A DNA stretch of 40,657 nucleotides from SZUA-117 sp964630795 (GCA_964630795.1 CAZVWF010000014.1:1-40657), one strand, 5' to 3'. Positions 1 through 9,129 are shown, counted from the stretch's first letter. Program-made: numbers and translations. Notes: a model not told the origin generated them from the sequence alone.

Positions 1-2
1 CC

Positions 3-92
3 CTGACGTCGCTCGGCGCGCTCGACTCTCTTTTAATTTCTATCGTCGCGTACATTGCATTGCAGAAGATCTCCGGTAAAGACGAAGAATGA
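3..92 (+). CDS. C-terminal end of a probable membrane permease (partial)
   Basis: Reading from base 3, an open frame of 29 codons runs to TGA at 90-92 and is cut by the window start. The peptide has a hydrophobic stretch (SLLISIVAYIAL) followed by a short charged tail (QKISGKDEE), as expected for the last membrane helix of a transporter. Cytosine-permease-like NCS1 transporters are often found beside hydantoinase/oxoprolinase plus DUF917 pairs, which is exactly what follows here, so an NCS1-type permease is the most likely identity. That part is inference from context, because only 29 residues are visible. Confidence 0.4.
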   Translation: MTSLGALDSLLISIVAYIALQKISGKDEE

Positions 93-139
93 GAATCGGT
101 ATTGAGGGAGCTCCGCCTGTCAACGGGGCAAGTCGTTAG

Positions 140-1699
140 ATGCGTATCGGTATAGATGTAGGAGGCACCCATACGGATGCCGTTATCCTCGATCAGCAGG
201 CAGTCATTGCATCGACCAAGGTCCTGACGTCCGCGAATGTGAAGGACGGTGTCGTAAATGCCCTGGATGAAGTGCTGAAACAGAGTGGCCTCGACCGCAA
301 AGTGATCGAGGCCGTAATGGTTGGCACGACGCAATTCACCAATGCGGTCATCGAGCGGCGTGAACTGGCGCCAACAGCGATCATTCGGGTGGCTTTACCA
401 TCCGGTGAACTGGTCCCGCCCATGATCGACTGGCCGGAGGATATTGCAGCCGAACTGGGTCGTCATGTGTACATGGTGCACGGTGGGCGCACCTACGACG
501 GATTCCCCATCGCGCCGCTCGACGACAGTGAGCTTGATGAAGCGATCGACGACATCGCATCGAAGGGCATCAATCTGATCGCGATCTCGGGCGTTTTTTC
601 TCCGTCCGATCCGGCACAGGAGCTGTTGGTCGGCGAACGAGTGAAGGAAAAGATTCCTGGCGCGAGAGTTACACTCTCCCATCGCATCGGACGCATGGGA
701 TTGCTCGAAAGAGAAAATGCGGCGCTCCTCAATTCCAGCCTCCTGCCGCTGGCGGACAAGGTTGTGGATTCGTTTGCCAGCGCATTGAAAGACAGGCAGA
801 TCGACTGCCCGTTCTACATCAGCCAGAACGATGGCACGCTGATGTCGGCGGAGTTTGCTGCCGAGTTTCCGGCGCTGACTTTCGCCTCCGGGCCGACCAA
901 CTCATTGCGCGGTGCCAGCCTGCTTACGCAACTCGATAACGCGGTTGTCGTGGATATCGGGGGAACGACGTCCGATATCGGCGTATTGCAGGACGGTTTT
1001 CCACGGCAGTCCAACATAGCGATCGAGGTAGGCGGCGTAAGGACCAATTTCCGGATGCCCGACATCCAGGCGATTGGCCTGGGTGGTGGCAGCCTCGTGC
1101 GCGATGGCGGCAAGCGTATCGGCCCGCAATCGGTGGGTTACAAGCTTGTGACAGAGGGGCTCGTTTTCGGCGGAGATATCCTGACGACGACGGATATCAC
1201 CGTGGCATCCGGCTCGGCCGATATCGGCGACGCCAGTGCCGTCAGTTCACTGGACGAAGCGCTTGTCGAGACGGCGGCGACCGTTATGCATTCAATCATC
1301 GATCGCGGTATCGATCAGATGAAGTCCAGCAGGGATCCTGTCCCCGTTATTCTCGTTGGGGGTGGCGCGGTGCTCGTGTCGCGTTCGCTTGCGTCCGCGT
1401 CCGAGCTGCATCGTCCGGAACACTCCGGTGTCGCCAACGCCATCGGTGCGGCGAATGCACAGGTTGGCAGCGAGACCGAACGTATTGTTTCCTACCGGCG
1501 TATTCCTCGTGAACGGGTGATCAAAGAAATGACGGTGCAACTCGAGAAGGCGCTCGTTGTTGCGGGTGCTGACAGGGGCACGATCAAGATTGCGGATATC
1601 GAGGAGACGGCAGTTTCCTACATGGCTGACGAGTCGACACGCATTCGTGTGAAGATGATCGGCGATCTTTCCTTCGGCCAGGGAGTGGCGGGCTCATGA
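140..1699 (+). CDS. Hydantoinase/oxoprolinase-family protein (HyuA-like, short form)
   Basis: A 519-residue protein opening with MRIGIDVGGTHTDAVILD, the ASKHA-fold phosphate-binding loop typical of the hydantoinase/oxoprolinase N-terminal domain. A second Gly-rich nucleotide-binding segment (VVVDIGGTTSDIGVL) lies near residue 270, with further glycine motifs (GLGGGS, VGGGAV) downstream. Members of this family cleave cyclic amide rings such as hydantoins or 5-oxoproline in an ATP-dependent manner. This length, well below the roughly 680 residues of classical HyuA, is the usual one for members paired with DUF917. It is probably cytoplasmic since no signal peptide is seen. Its stop overlaps the DUF917 start by four bases (ATGA), so the two are co-translated. 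The exact ring substrate is unknown. Confidence 0.87.
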   Translation: MRIGIDVGGTHTDAVILDQQAVIASTKVLTSANVKDGVVNALDEVLKQSGLDRKVIEAVMVGTTQFTNAVIERRELAPTAIIRVALPSGELVPPMIDWPEDIAAELGRHVYMVHGGRTYDGFPIAPLDDSELDEAIDDIASKGINLIAISGVFSPSDPAQELLVGERVKEKIPGARVTLSHRIGRMGLLERENAALLNSSLLPLADKVVDSFASALKDRQIDCPFYISQNDGTLMSAEFAAEFPALTFASGPTNSLRGASLLTQLDNAVVVDIGGTTSDIGVLQDGFPRQSNIAIEVGGVRTNFRMPDIQAIGLGGGSLVRDGGKRIGPQSVGYKLVTEGLVFGGDILTTTDITVASGSADIGDASAVSSLDEALVETAATVMHSIIDRGIDQMKSSRDPVPVILVGGGAVLVSRSLASASELHRPEHSGVANAIGAANAQVGSETERIVSYRRIPRERVIKEMTVQLEKALVVAGADRGTIKIADIEETAVSYMADESTRIRVKMIGDLSFGQGVAGS

Positions 1700-2787
1700 C
1701 GGTCACAGTGGCGCACGACGATATCGCCGATCTCTGCATGGGCTCCGTGTTCCTGGCAACCGGTGGCGGGGGCGATCCGTATATCGGCCAGATACTGGTT
1801 CAGGAAGCACTGAAAAAACACGGACCTGTCGATCTCCTGCCGTTATCGGAATTACCGGACGACGCATTCGTCGTCACGATCGGTGAGGTCGGTGCGCCGT
1901 CGGTCAGCCTCGAGCAGCTTCCGATCGGCACCGAGTGCCTGGCAGTTATTGATCGATTCGAAGAATGGGTCGATCGCAAGATCACGCATATCACGTCCTT
2001 CGAAGTCGGCGGCGCCAATTCGGTGATCCCGCTCATCGCTGCTGCGGCGCGGAACATTCCGTTGATCGACGGCGACGGTATGGCCCGCGCATTGCCGGAA
2101 GCACAAATGATGACGTTCGCGATCGAAGGCGTGAAACCGAGCCCGGCGCTTGCCGTCGACTACACGGGCGGTGCCGTGTACTTCGACACTGCCGACGCGG
2201 TCTTGTACGAACGGCAGGTCAGGAACCTGGCCATGGCGATGGGCGGCATGGTCTTCACTGCCGAGCATCCCATGAACGCCGAAGAAGCCAGGCGCGCAAT
2301 CATTCCCGGCACGATCAGTTTCGCCCTGGCGCTCGGTCGTGTACTCCGCGAAAACGTCGGTAGTGCAACGCTCGTTGAAGAACCGTTGCGCGCGCTATTC
2401 GAAAAATCGGATTACGGTATTTTGAAGCGCCTTTATACTGGCAAAATCGTGGATATCAATCGCAAGACCGTCGGCGGATTCGATGTCGGTGAGGCTGTTC
2501 TCGAATCGACCGTGGACGACAGTCCGCCGATGCACCTCGCGATCAAGAACGAATTCCTCGTGGCGACCGTGGATGGCAAGGTGGTCGCATCCGTTCCAGA
2601 CCTCATCACCATGGTCGATCATGAGACGTCGTCCCCGATTAATTCTGAACGGGTGCACTATGGGCAGCGGGTGACCGTTTTCGGGATCGGTTGCCCACCG
2701 CACTATCGAACGGAACGTGCGCTGAAAGTGGTGGAGCCGCGTGCCTTCGGATTCGATTTCGATTACATACCTGTCGAAAATTTATAA
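1696..2787 (+). CDS. DUF917 (S-Me-THD-type) family protein
   Basis: A 363-residue protein that I recognise as DUF917 by the N-terminal glycine-rich segment (FLATGGGGDPYIGQ), the EVGAPSVSLEQLP region and the FEVGGANSVIPL segment. As I recall, Pfam names this family after an S-methyl-thiohydantoin desulfurase, though most members are uncharacterised. It overlaps the preceding hydantoinase/oxoprolinase gene by four bases, a very common pairing that suggests the products act on the same cyclic amide or thioamide. No signal peptide or membrane segment is visible, so it is expected in the cytoplasm. The gene ends 315 bases before the TonB-dependent receptor start and no intrinsic terminator is obvious directly after it. 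Confidence 0.85.
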   Translation: MTVTVAHDDIADLCMGSVFLATGGGGDPYIGQILVQEALKKHGPVDLLPLSELPDDAFVVTIGEVGAPSVSLEQLPIGTECLAVIDRFEEWVDRKITHITSFEVGGANSVIPLIAAAARNIPLIDGDGMARALPEAQMMTFAIEGVKPSPALAVDYTGGAVYFDTADAVLYERQVRNLAMAMGGMVFTAEHPMNAEEARRAIIPGTISFALALGRVLRENVGSATLVEEPLRALFEKSDYGILKRLYTGKIVDINRKTVGGFDVGEAVLESTVDDSPPMHLAIKNEFLVATVDGKVVASVPDLITMVDHETSSPINSERVHYGQRVTVFGIGCPPHYRTERALKVVEPRAFGFDFDYIPVENL

Positions 2788-2955
2788 TTTGTTTCGGCCA
2801 CCAATGTCCCGGCGGTGTCGATGATCAACAGAAAATCAAAGACTTACAGGTAGTACACCGTGTCGGAAGCCGTCCTGGCGGCTATTCCGTTGTGTTATCA
2901 GCACTATTTGTTGGTAAAAAACAACAATAATAGTCCGATGCTCGGTATGCCGATA

Positions 2956-2984
2956 TTGACAATTCTTTACAGAATCGTTATTCA
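2956..2984 (+). promoter_or_regulatory. Probable sigma-70 promoter for the TonB-dependent receptor
   Basis: A perfect -35 hexamer TTGACA (2956-2961) is followed, after 17 bases, by TATTCA (2979-2984), a weak but correctly placed -10. Transcription would begin near 2991 and give a leader of about 110 bases before the ATG at 3103. The rest of the 315-base gap (about 2788-2950) shows no gene or repeat I can recognise. The perfect -35 and the spacing are seen directly; promoter activity is inferred. Confidence 0.5.
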
Positions 2985-3007
2985 GTACGCTACGCAATCT
3001 TTATCAA

Positions 3008-3080
3008 GCACCACCCAAGCCATTTCCCGCTGTTGCCTTATGCCAACAGTGGGTCTCATCGTGGTGGTGCGTGTTTTTTT
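3008..3080 (+). promoter_or_regulatory. Structured 5' leader ending in an intrinsic-terminator-like hairpin (attenuator or riboswitch candidate)
   Basis: Two nested inverted repeats lie between the predicted promoter and the receptor start. The outer stem is GCACCACC (3008-3015) with GGTGGTGC (3063-3070), eight perfect pairs. The inner stem is CCCGCTGTTG (3026-3035) with CAACAGTGGG (3044-3053), ten pairs including one G-U, closing an eight-base loop. The outer stem is followed three bases later by seven T residues (3074-3080), the signature of Rho-independent termination. The receptor RBS (AGAAGGAA, 3087-3094) and ATG lie just beyond. The position suggests conditional termination before the receptor is transcribed. 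Alternatively this could be the end of a short independent RNA. It matches no riboswitch class that I recognise. Confidence 0.6.
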
Positions 3081-3102
3081 ATGTTCAGAAGGAACTCTTA
3101 CG

Positions 3103-6100
3103 ATGCAATCTACACTGAGTAGTCGGTGTATGACGAAGGTATCAGTGCTAGGCAGTCTTGTTGCACTGGCCTTTGGTCTCACCTCGGGGTCAGCGTTGGC
3201 CCAGGAAGAATCCCTGGAAGAAATTACGGTAACGGGCTCCCGCATCGCGCGTGACGCGAACCTGACAGGCGCTCTGCCCGTTCAGTCCGTTGGCGAACAG
3301 GAAATCCAGATGTCGGGCGAATTCTCGATTGCCGACATCGTCAATGATGTTCCGGCACTCCTGTCGTCGACGACTTCGGAGAGCTCGATCGACTCGGGTT
3401 TTGCTGACGGTGCCAACATCCTCAGCCTGCGTGGCCTGGGTTCTGCCCGTACGCTGGTACTGGTGGATGGTCGGCGTCATGTAGGCGGCGTACAGGGTAC
3501 GGCGTCAGTTGACATTGGTTCGATCCCGATGAAGCTCGTTGAGCGCGTGGAAGTCCTGACTGGTGGCGCATCCGCTATTTACGGCGCGGACGCGGTAACG
3601 GGTGTTGTCAACTTCATCATGAAGGATGACTTCGAAGGATTTAACATTGATGCAAACTACGGCATCTCGTCCGAAGGCGACGGCGAGCAGACGGCACTGA
3701 CGGCGACCTGGGGCACGAACTTTGCGAATGACCGCGGTAATGTCGCGGTATCCGTAGACTGGCGCACTGACAATGGCCTCCGAATGGGTGAGCGTCCCGG
3801 CGCACTTTACGGCACCGGTGGCGACCTCGTTAATCCGGCATTGCGATTCCAGATGGGCGACATCGGTGGCAGTACGCCGCTGCTCGCGCAGTACTACGAC
3901 TACGCCACCACCGGCTTTTATCCACATGGCCTGAATATTCCGTCAGCCGCTGACTTCGTCGCGGACTACAATTCGGAATTCGGCACCAACATCGGCCTGG
4001 GTGACCTGAGCGCTGCAGAGATGGCGCTCTTTGACCGGGCTGCCAATGCGCCACCGCGTGCTGTGCATCCCGAGTCGACCTTCCACCTGACTTCCGGCTA
4101 CGGCACGGTCGCAACGGGTGAGGCCTTTGGCTTCACGGGTTGGGACCCCTCGACGTTTATCGATCTGAACGGCAACGGCGTGTCTGACTGCCTGGATTCC
4201 TTCAACGGCTACAACTCGCTTTTTGCGCGCGGTTCATTCGGCGCGATCGGCGGCTGCTGGGACATCCAGCCGGACGGGACCTACCTGCCGTCAGTTGACG
4301 GAATGGTCGTTTCGGCCGGCGGTGGTCAGAGTTTCGGTGGTAGCTCCTATAACGTCTATCGCCAGAACTACTACGACTTCCTGCTGCCGGATGACAAGGT
4401 TTCAGTCAACGTGGTGGGTAGTTACGACATCAGTGACACGACATCTCTCTTTGCGGAAGCGAAGTATGTGACTTCAGAAACGGAAACGGCCGCTGACCCG
4501 AACTCATTCTGGGATCTCATCCCGGGCTGGGAAGGTAACCCGTTCCTGCCGACACATTTGCAGACCCTGGTCGCGGATCCGGCGGTTGATGGCGTCAGCA
4601 TCACGATCGACCCGGTTCTTTTCCGGGCACGTCGCACGACAGAGCGTGAGACCATGCGTTTCCTTATCGGTCTCGAAGGTGAGTTAGACAACGGCTGGAA
4701 CTATGAAGTCAGCGCCAACTACGGCCGCTTCGAGCAGAACGTCTCCCGGACCAACCAGATCGTCAATGACCGCTGGTTCGCGGCGCTTGATGCTGTCACC
4801 GATCCTGTTACGGGCCAGCCGGCCTGTGCGTCATCGGTGGACCCGACGCGTGCAGCTTACGGAACGCCTTTTGGCATTCCGTCTTACGATCCGGGTTATT
4901 TCTCGTTCACTCCGGGTGACGGTTCGTGTGTTCCGCTCGATATCTGGAACGGTCTCGGTGGCCTGACGCAGCAAGCGATGAACTTCATGCTGACCGACGA
5001 ATGGGACAAGCTGGTCATCGACCAGTTAGTTTTCTCGGCTTTCGTGACGGGTGACACGAGTGATTTCTTCGAACTGCCGGCAGGTCCGATTTCGTTCGCG
5101 ACAGGTGTCGAGTATCGTGAAGAGTCATCTGATGCAACGTTTGACGCGTGGCAGCGTGGCGTATTGCCCTCGACCTCGCCGTTTGGCGCGGGCACGATGC
5201 TCGCGGACGTTTCCGACAACAGTTCTCTGACTTTCCGGCCACAGATTTCGGTAGCGAATGAGTACGGCAGCTACGACGTCAGCGACGTCTTTCTGGAAGC
5301 TTCCATCCCGTTGCTTTCGGATATCGTGCTGGCCCGGGAGCTGACGCTCGACCTGGCCGCCCGTCAGTCGGATTACTCGTCGATCGGTCAGACCACGACC
5401 TGGAAGGCAAACCTGATTTGGGCGCCATTCGATTCGTTCGCATTCCGCGGTACGTTCTCGGAAGCGGTGCGTGCACCGAACATCACGGAGCTCTATGGTC
5501 CGCAGATTGGCGGCACCTTCCGTCCTGACGATCCTTGTGAAGCGTCGCAGATTGCGGCCCTGATCGCGGATGATCCGGCACTCGGTAACGCCACGCAGGC
5601 TAACTGCGTGACGGTGCTGAACGGCCTCGGCCTCAGTCCGTTCGATCCGGTAACGGGTGAATACAACTTCGTTGACCCGCTAACCGCATCTTTCGGTGGT
5701 ATTACGGGCGGCAACCCGCTGCTGCAGGAAGAAACGGCTGAAACGCTGACGGTTGGTTTCGTATTCCAGCCGGATTTCCTGCCGGGCTTCAGCTTGTCGT
5801 TCGATTACTGGGATATCTCGATCGCAGACGCCATCCAGGCGGTGTCATCACAGAACATCGTCGATGGTTGCTACATCGGTCCGAGTCTGAACGCGAACTT
5901 CTGTGCACTGTCGGATCGTGAAGATGATCCGCTCGACCAGCAGTATGGTGGTTTCCGGTTCCTGCAGCAGTCAACGCTGAACTTCGCAGCAGTAGAAACC
6001 AATGGTTTCGATTTCGCTGCGAAGTACGGCTTCGAACTGGGTGCGCATGGCTTCGACATCACCGTGCAGGGCACCTCGGTTGACGAAATCAACAACTTCG

Positions 6101-6468
6101 AGAACCCGCTCGACCCGTCGTTTGCGAATCCGGAGCTGATGGAACTGAATCGTCCGGAATTCGCAGGCAACGTCTTCCTGAACTGGACCTTCGGCGACCT
6201 GCTGGTCGGCTGGCAGTCTCAGTACATGGGTGAGATGCTGTTTAGCGGCGTTGAATCCGAGACCTACATGACGCTTTACGGTCCGATCGTTCTTAACGAA
6301 GAATTCTGGCAGCACGATCTGAGCGCCAGCTATCTCGTTAATGACCAGCTGATGGTCTACGGTGGTATCAAGAATGTGACCGATGAGCAGCCGTTCATCA
6401 CGGAAAATGCCTTCCCGGCAAGTCCGCGTGGCACGTTCTTCTTCATCGGCGTCGACTGGTCTATGTAA
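3103..6468 (+). CDS. TonB-dependent outer-membrane receptor
   Basis: The product is a 1121-residue receptor for energised uptake across the outer membrane. A signal peptide (about residues 1-33, ending GSALA) precedes a TonB box-like segment (EEITVTGSRI, residues 39-48) and a plug domain with the LRGLGSARTLVLVDGRR and GGASAIYGADAVTGVVNF segments. A long beta-barrel with many aromatic girdle residues follows, closing with the NVTDEQPF region typical of the C-terminal strands. The final residue is Met after VDWS, where an aromatic residue is more usual. ATG 3103 is preferred because AGAAGGAA sits eight bases upstream and the signal peptide starts there; the frame is open further upstream but that part is leader. 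An attenuator-like structure precedes it and a strong terminator follows. The substrate is unknown; large receptors of this style usually take peptides, glycans or other oligomers rather than only siderophores. Confidence 0.95.
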   Translation: MQSTLSSRCMTKVSVLGSLVALAFGLTSGSALAQEESLEEITVTGSRIARDANLTGALPVQSVGEQEIQMSGEFSIADIVNDVPALLSSTTSESSIDSGFADGANILSLRGLGSARTLVLVDGRRHVGGVQGTASVDIGSIPMKLVERVEVLTGGASAIYGADAVTGVVNFIMKDDFEGFNIDANYGISSEGDGEQTALTATWGTNFANDRGNVAVSVDWRTDNGLRMGERPGALYGTGGDLVNPALRFQMGDIGGSTPLLAQYYDYATTGFYPHGLNIPSAADFVADYNSEFGTNIGLGDLSAAEMALFDRAANAPPRAVHPESTFHLTSGYGTVATGEAFGFTGWDPSTFIDLNGNGVSDCLDSFNGYNSLFARGSFGAIGGCWDIQPDGTYLPSVDGMVVSAGGGQSFGGSSYNVYRQNYYDFLLPDDKVSVNVVGSYDISDTTSLFAEAKYVTSETETAADPNSFWDLIPGWEGNPFLPTHLQTLVADPAVDGVSITIDPVLFRARRTTERETMRFLIGLEGELDNGWNYEVSANYGRFEQNVSRTNQIVNDRWFAALDAVTDPVTGQPACASSVDPTRAAYGTPFGIPSYDPGYFSFTPGDGSCVPLDIWNGLGGLTQQAMNFMLTDEWDKLVIDQLVFSAFVTGDTSDFFELPAGPISFATGVEYREESSDATFDAWQRGVLPSTSPFGAGTMLADVSDNSSLTFRPQISVANEYGSYDVSDVFLEASIPLLSDIVLARELTLDLAARQSDYSSIGQTTTWKANLIWAPFDSFAFRGTFSEAVRAPNITELYGPQIGGTFRPDDPCEASQIAALIADDPALGNATQANCVTVLNGLGLSPFDPVTGEYNFVDPLTASFGGITGGNPLLQEETAETLTVGFVFQPDFLPGFSLSFDYWDISIADAIQAVSSQNIVDGCYIGPSLNANFCALSDREDDPLDQQYGGFRFLQQSTLNFAAVETNGFDFAAKYGFELGAHGFDITVQGTSVDEINNFENPLDPSFANPELMELNRPEFAGNVFLNWTFGDLLVGWQSQYMGEMLFSGVESETYMTLYGPIVLNEEFWQHDLSASYLVNDQLMVYGGIKNVTDEQPFITENAFPASPRGTFFFIGVDWSM

Positions 6469-6491
6469 GATCAACGTCTGAAGACGTATGA

Positions 6492-6521
6492 GAGGCCGGG
6501 CTAGTCCCGGCCTCTTTTTTT
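6492..6521 (+). terminator. Rho-independent terminator after the TonB-dependent receptor
   Basis: A perfect nine-base stem GAGGCCGGG (6492-6500) with CCCGGCCTC (6506-6514) encloses a five-base loop and is followed directly by seven T residues (6515-6521). It lies 23 bases after the receptor stop and four bases before the end of the convergent flavoenzyme gene, so it insulates the two converging units. The T tract is on the plus-strand side only. Confidence 0.92.
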
Positions 6522-6525
6522 CTGA

Positions 6526-7752
6526 TTACAGAAATCGCTCGACGCGGAAATCATCGAGCGGTGATACCCGCACCCCGTCCAGGATCTCCAGTGCCGCAAA
6601 GTGGCCAACGATGGGGGCAAGCGTAACGCCCGAATGCATCGAGGCGAGATAGACCCGTGGTTTATACGGCACATGCCCCACTGTCGGCAGCCCGTCCAGC
6701 GGTAACGGACGCCAGCCCACGCCCACACTTTCAACTTCGGCATCCGCCAGTGAATCGACGTATCGACTGGCGGTGTCGATGACCCGTTCCGCATGCCCGG
6801 CTGCCAGTTCTGCATCCGGGTAGACATTTGGCAGGCCCGCGAGCATCAGGTTGTGCTGCTCCGTCTGCGGCGGACCGGCTTTTTCGCCGATCAGGACCCG
6901 TCCGTCGGGGAGTTGATGAAAGTGCGAATCCGTGGTGTAGCAAATCGTGTTCAACAAGCGGCCCATCGGGCGGGTCGTAACGATGATGCCGGGCGTCGCC
7001 GGCCGGACGAGGTCTGTGCCGAGACCGATCATGCCGGCGATGTCATTGGCGCCGACGCCGGCGGCAACGACGGCGAGGTCGGCATTGAATTCGCCGACAT
7101 CCGTCGTGACCGTGACGCTGTCAGGACCGGTGTCGACGCTGCTGACGTTGGCTGGTGCGATGACCGAGCCGCCATGCCGGGCATGACCGTCGATCAACGC
7201 GCGGGTTGTACCGGCCGGATCGACGGCACCGTCGCGCGAACAAAATGCGGCTTGCCAGTTTCCAATGAGGTCCAGTCCGGGTTCGATTTCAGCCACCTGG
7301 GCTGCTTCCACCATCCATGCCGGTGCACCCTGTGCCTGAATTCGCTGAATACCGGCCGCGACCTCCTGTTCCTGTTCTGCCGTGTGATACCACTCGAGGC
7401 TGCCGCCCCAGTGAATCGGTAACTCCAGTTCGCCGGCAAGTCGGTGAAATTCGTTCAGCGACTGGGTGCGGAGCTGGAAGTAGCTGTCAGGCGTGTCGAA
7501 GTACGATGCGTTTATCCAGGCAAAGGAGTTGCCCGAGGCCTGTGCAGCAGGCCCGACTTTATCAATCACCAGGACCTCGCAGCCGCGCTTCGAAAGGTTA
7601 TAGGCGATCGAGGCGCCAACGATGCCGGCGCCGATGACTATCGCTTTGTCGACGGAAAAGGACGTGCCCTGGCCGATGGCCATGCGATAAGGCGCCGCCG
7701 CTGCAGCAAGGCTCGCAGCACCGGTCGCTTGTATGAAAGTGCGTCGCTTCAT
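6526..7752 (-). CDS. Tat-exported FAD-dependent oxidoreductase, D-amino-acid oxidase/dehydrogenase (DAO) family
   Basis: A 408-residue protein with an N-terminal twin-arginine signal (KRRTFIQ at residues 2-8, then an Ala-rich hydrophobic core). An FAD-binding Rossmann motif GAGIVG follows at residues 41-46. The overall pattern fits the DadA/glycine-oxidase family: an acidic residue ending the second strand (VLVIDK), a long central substrate domain and a C-terminal FAD-contacting region (GWRPLPLDGLPTVGHVP). It would oxidise an amino acid or secondary amine in the periplasm and pass electrons to FAD. Its start lies three bases after the amidohydrolase stop, so the two form one operon. The substrate is unknown; the company of amidohydrolases and a TonB receptor suggests breakdown of amino-acid-containing compounds. 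Confidence 0.88.
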   Translation of the reverse strand: MKRRTFIQATGAASLAAAAAPYRMAIGQGTSFSVDKAIVIGAGIVGASIAYNLSKRGCEVLVIDKVGPAAQASGNSFAWINASYFDTPDSYFQLRTQSLNEFHRLAGELELPIHWGGSLEWYHTAEQEQEVAAGIQRIQAQGAPAWMVEAAQVAEIEPGLDLIGNWQAAFCSRDGAVDPAGTTRALIDGHARHGGSVIAPANVSSVDTGPDSVTVTTDVGEFNADLAVVAAGVGANDIAGMIGLGTDLVRPATPGIIVTTRPMGRLLNTICYTTDSHFHQLPDGRVLIGEKAGPPQTEQHNLMLAGLPNVYPDAELAAGHAERVIDTASRYVDSLADAEVESVGVGWRPLPLDGLPTVGHVPYKPRVYLASMHSGVTLAPIVGHFAALEILDGVRVSPLDDFRVERFL

Positions 7753-7755
7753 CGA

Positions 7756-9129
7756 TCAGAACCCGTGGCCGATCTCGGTCACCGGACCGAATGCCGCACG
7801 CTCGGAATACCAGACACCTCCATCCTTGATGACGATGTCCACGTAGTCGAGGGCCTCGATGTTCCTGAGCGGGTCGCCATTGACGATGATGATGTCGGCC
7901 AGCTTGCCGGGCTCGATGGTCCCCAGTTCGTCGAACTGGCCGAGAATCTCGGCATTTGTTTTGGTCGCGGCCGAAATCACCTGGATCGGTGTCATGCCGC
8001 TGTCGACGAGTGCAGACATTTCCCGCCACATCGCCTCATCGTGCATGTTGAGCGGGCTGGCCGCATCCGTGCCGACGCCCATATAGGCACCTGCCTCGAT
8101 GAACTGTCGTGCGGCAACTTTCGAGTTACGCGTTTCCTGCCCGATGTCATGGTAGTAGGACAGGCGATGATAGTTGTCGAATGACGCGATAAACGACTCG
8201 TAGATATCGGCTGGCATATCGTCGCGGTAAACCGGGTCGTACAGTTTTTCCGGAAATGCGTTGGTAGCCGGGTATACCCAGATACGATGGGCGATGGTCT
8301 GCACGATCGGGATATTCCTGTGAGCGATCTCTGAAAGCAGCGCATCGTCGTAGGGCGGATTGCGTGCGGAACCGACATGTTGAAACACGTCGACGCCGGC
8401 ATCGATCGCCATGCGAATCGCATCGGGATCGTACAGGTGGGCATGCACCTTGATACCGGCCTTGTGCGCCTCTTCGACGACGGCGCGATAGTCGTCTTCA
8501 GTGAGTCCGACCCAAACCTTGATGACGTCGACACCGTGGTCAATGAGCTCCCTTGTCTTCCGCGCCGCATCGCGGGGTGAGTCGATCACGATTTCGTATT
8601 CGTCCGGTACGGTGTCGTAGTCCAGTCGCGTAATCCAGGGACCGGACAGCGTGAGTCGCGGCCCGGGTATTTCACCGCGCCGCACGCGCTCACGAAAATC
8701 GAAGGCCTGGAAGGGTGCGCCGAGATCCAGGCCACTCGTGACGCCGGCACGCATCATCTGTTTGGCGGCGACCTGCATGAAGCGGCCAAGATTGTCCATG
8801 TCACCGATGAGTTCGTAGTAATCCTCGTAGGAGCCGTGGCCTATCAGGTCGATATGCATGTGGGCATCGATCAGCCCGGGCATCACCGTGCGACCGCCCG
8901 CATCGATGACGACGGCGTTGTCCGGAATCGCCGTATTATGCTTCTGGCCGACGGCTGTGATACGGCCATCCTCGAAAATGACGACCGAATGATGAATCGG
9001 AGGCGCTTCGTAACCGTCCAGCAATTTGCCACCGACAATCGCCACCGGTACGTCCGGACGCAGGTTTTCCTGCGCGAAACCAGCCGGTGTCGCAAAAAGG
9101 ACGGTAATCAGCCATAGTCGGAAATGCAT
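7756..9129 (-). CDS. Secreted amidohydrolase (imidazolonepropionase/prolidase-like subfamily)
   Basis: A 457-residue metal-dependent hydrolase with a signal peptide (about residues 1-19, ending AGFA). Metal ligands of the amidohydrolase TIM barrel are visible: the HMH pair (residues 90 and 92), a candidate carboxylated lysine in IKVW (204), histidines in HAHLY (229/231) and FQHVG (251), and the aspartate of GVGTDAAS (355). The C-terminal GTIEPGKLADIIIVNGDPL is the family's signature return to the beta-sandwich. The frame is open upstream to 9396, but ATG 9129 is chosen because the signal peptide begins there and GGGGGA stands upstream. It likely hydrolyses a cyclic amide, dipeptide or related bond in the periplasm. 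Between it and nhaC (9130-9383) is a divergent intergenic region; an ATTGTA (minus-strand TACAAT) at 9157-9162 is a possible -10 with no convincing -35. Confidence 0.88.
   Translation of the reverse strand: MHFRLWLITVLFATPAGFAQENLRPDVPVAIVGGKLLDGYEAPPIHHSVVIFEDGRITAVGQKHNTAIPDNAVVIDAGGRTVMPGLIDAHMHIDLIGHGSYEDYYELIGDMDNLGRFMQVAAKQMMRAGVTSGLDLGAPFQAFDFRERVRRGEIPGPRLTLSGPWITRLDYDTVPDEYEIVIDSPRDAARKTRELIDHGVDVIKVWVGLTEDDYRAVVEEAHKAGIKVHAHLYDPDAIRMAIDAGVDVFQHVGSARNPPYDDALLSEIAHRNIPIVQTIAHRIWVYPATNAFPEKLYDPVYRDDMPADIYESFIASFDNYHRLSYYHDIGQETRNSKVAARQFIEAGAYMGVGTDAASPLNMHDEAMWREMSALVDSGMTPIQVISAATKTNAEILGQFDELGTIEPGKLADIIIVNGDPLRNIEALDYVDIVIKDGGVWYSERAAFGPVTEIGHGF

Noticed and set aside
2860..3102. 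Upstream extension of the TonB receptor frame by 81 codons
   Set aside because: It has no signal peptide at its start, covers the promoter and leader hairpin, and the RBS and signal peptide fit ATG 3103.
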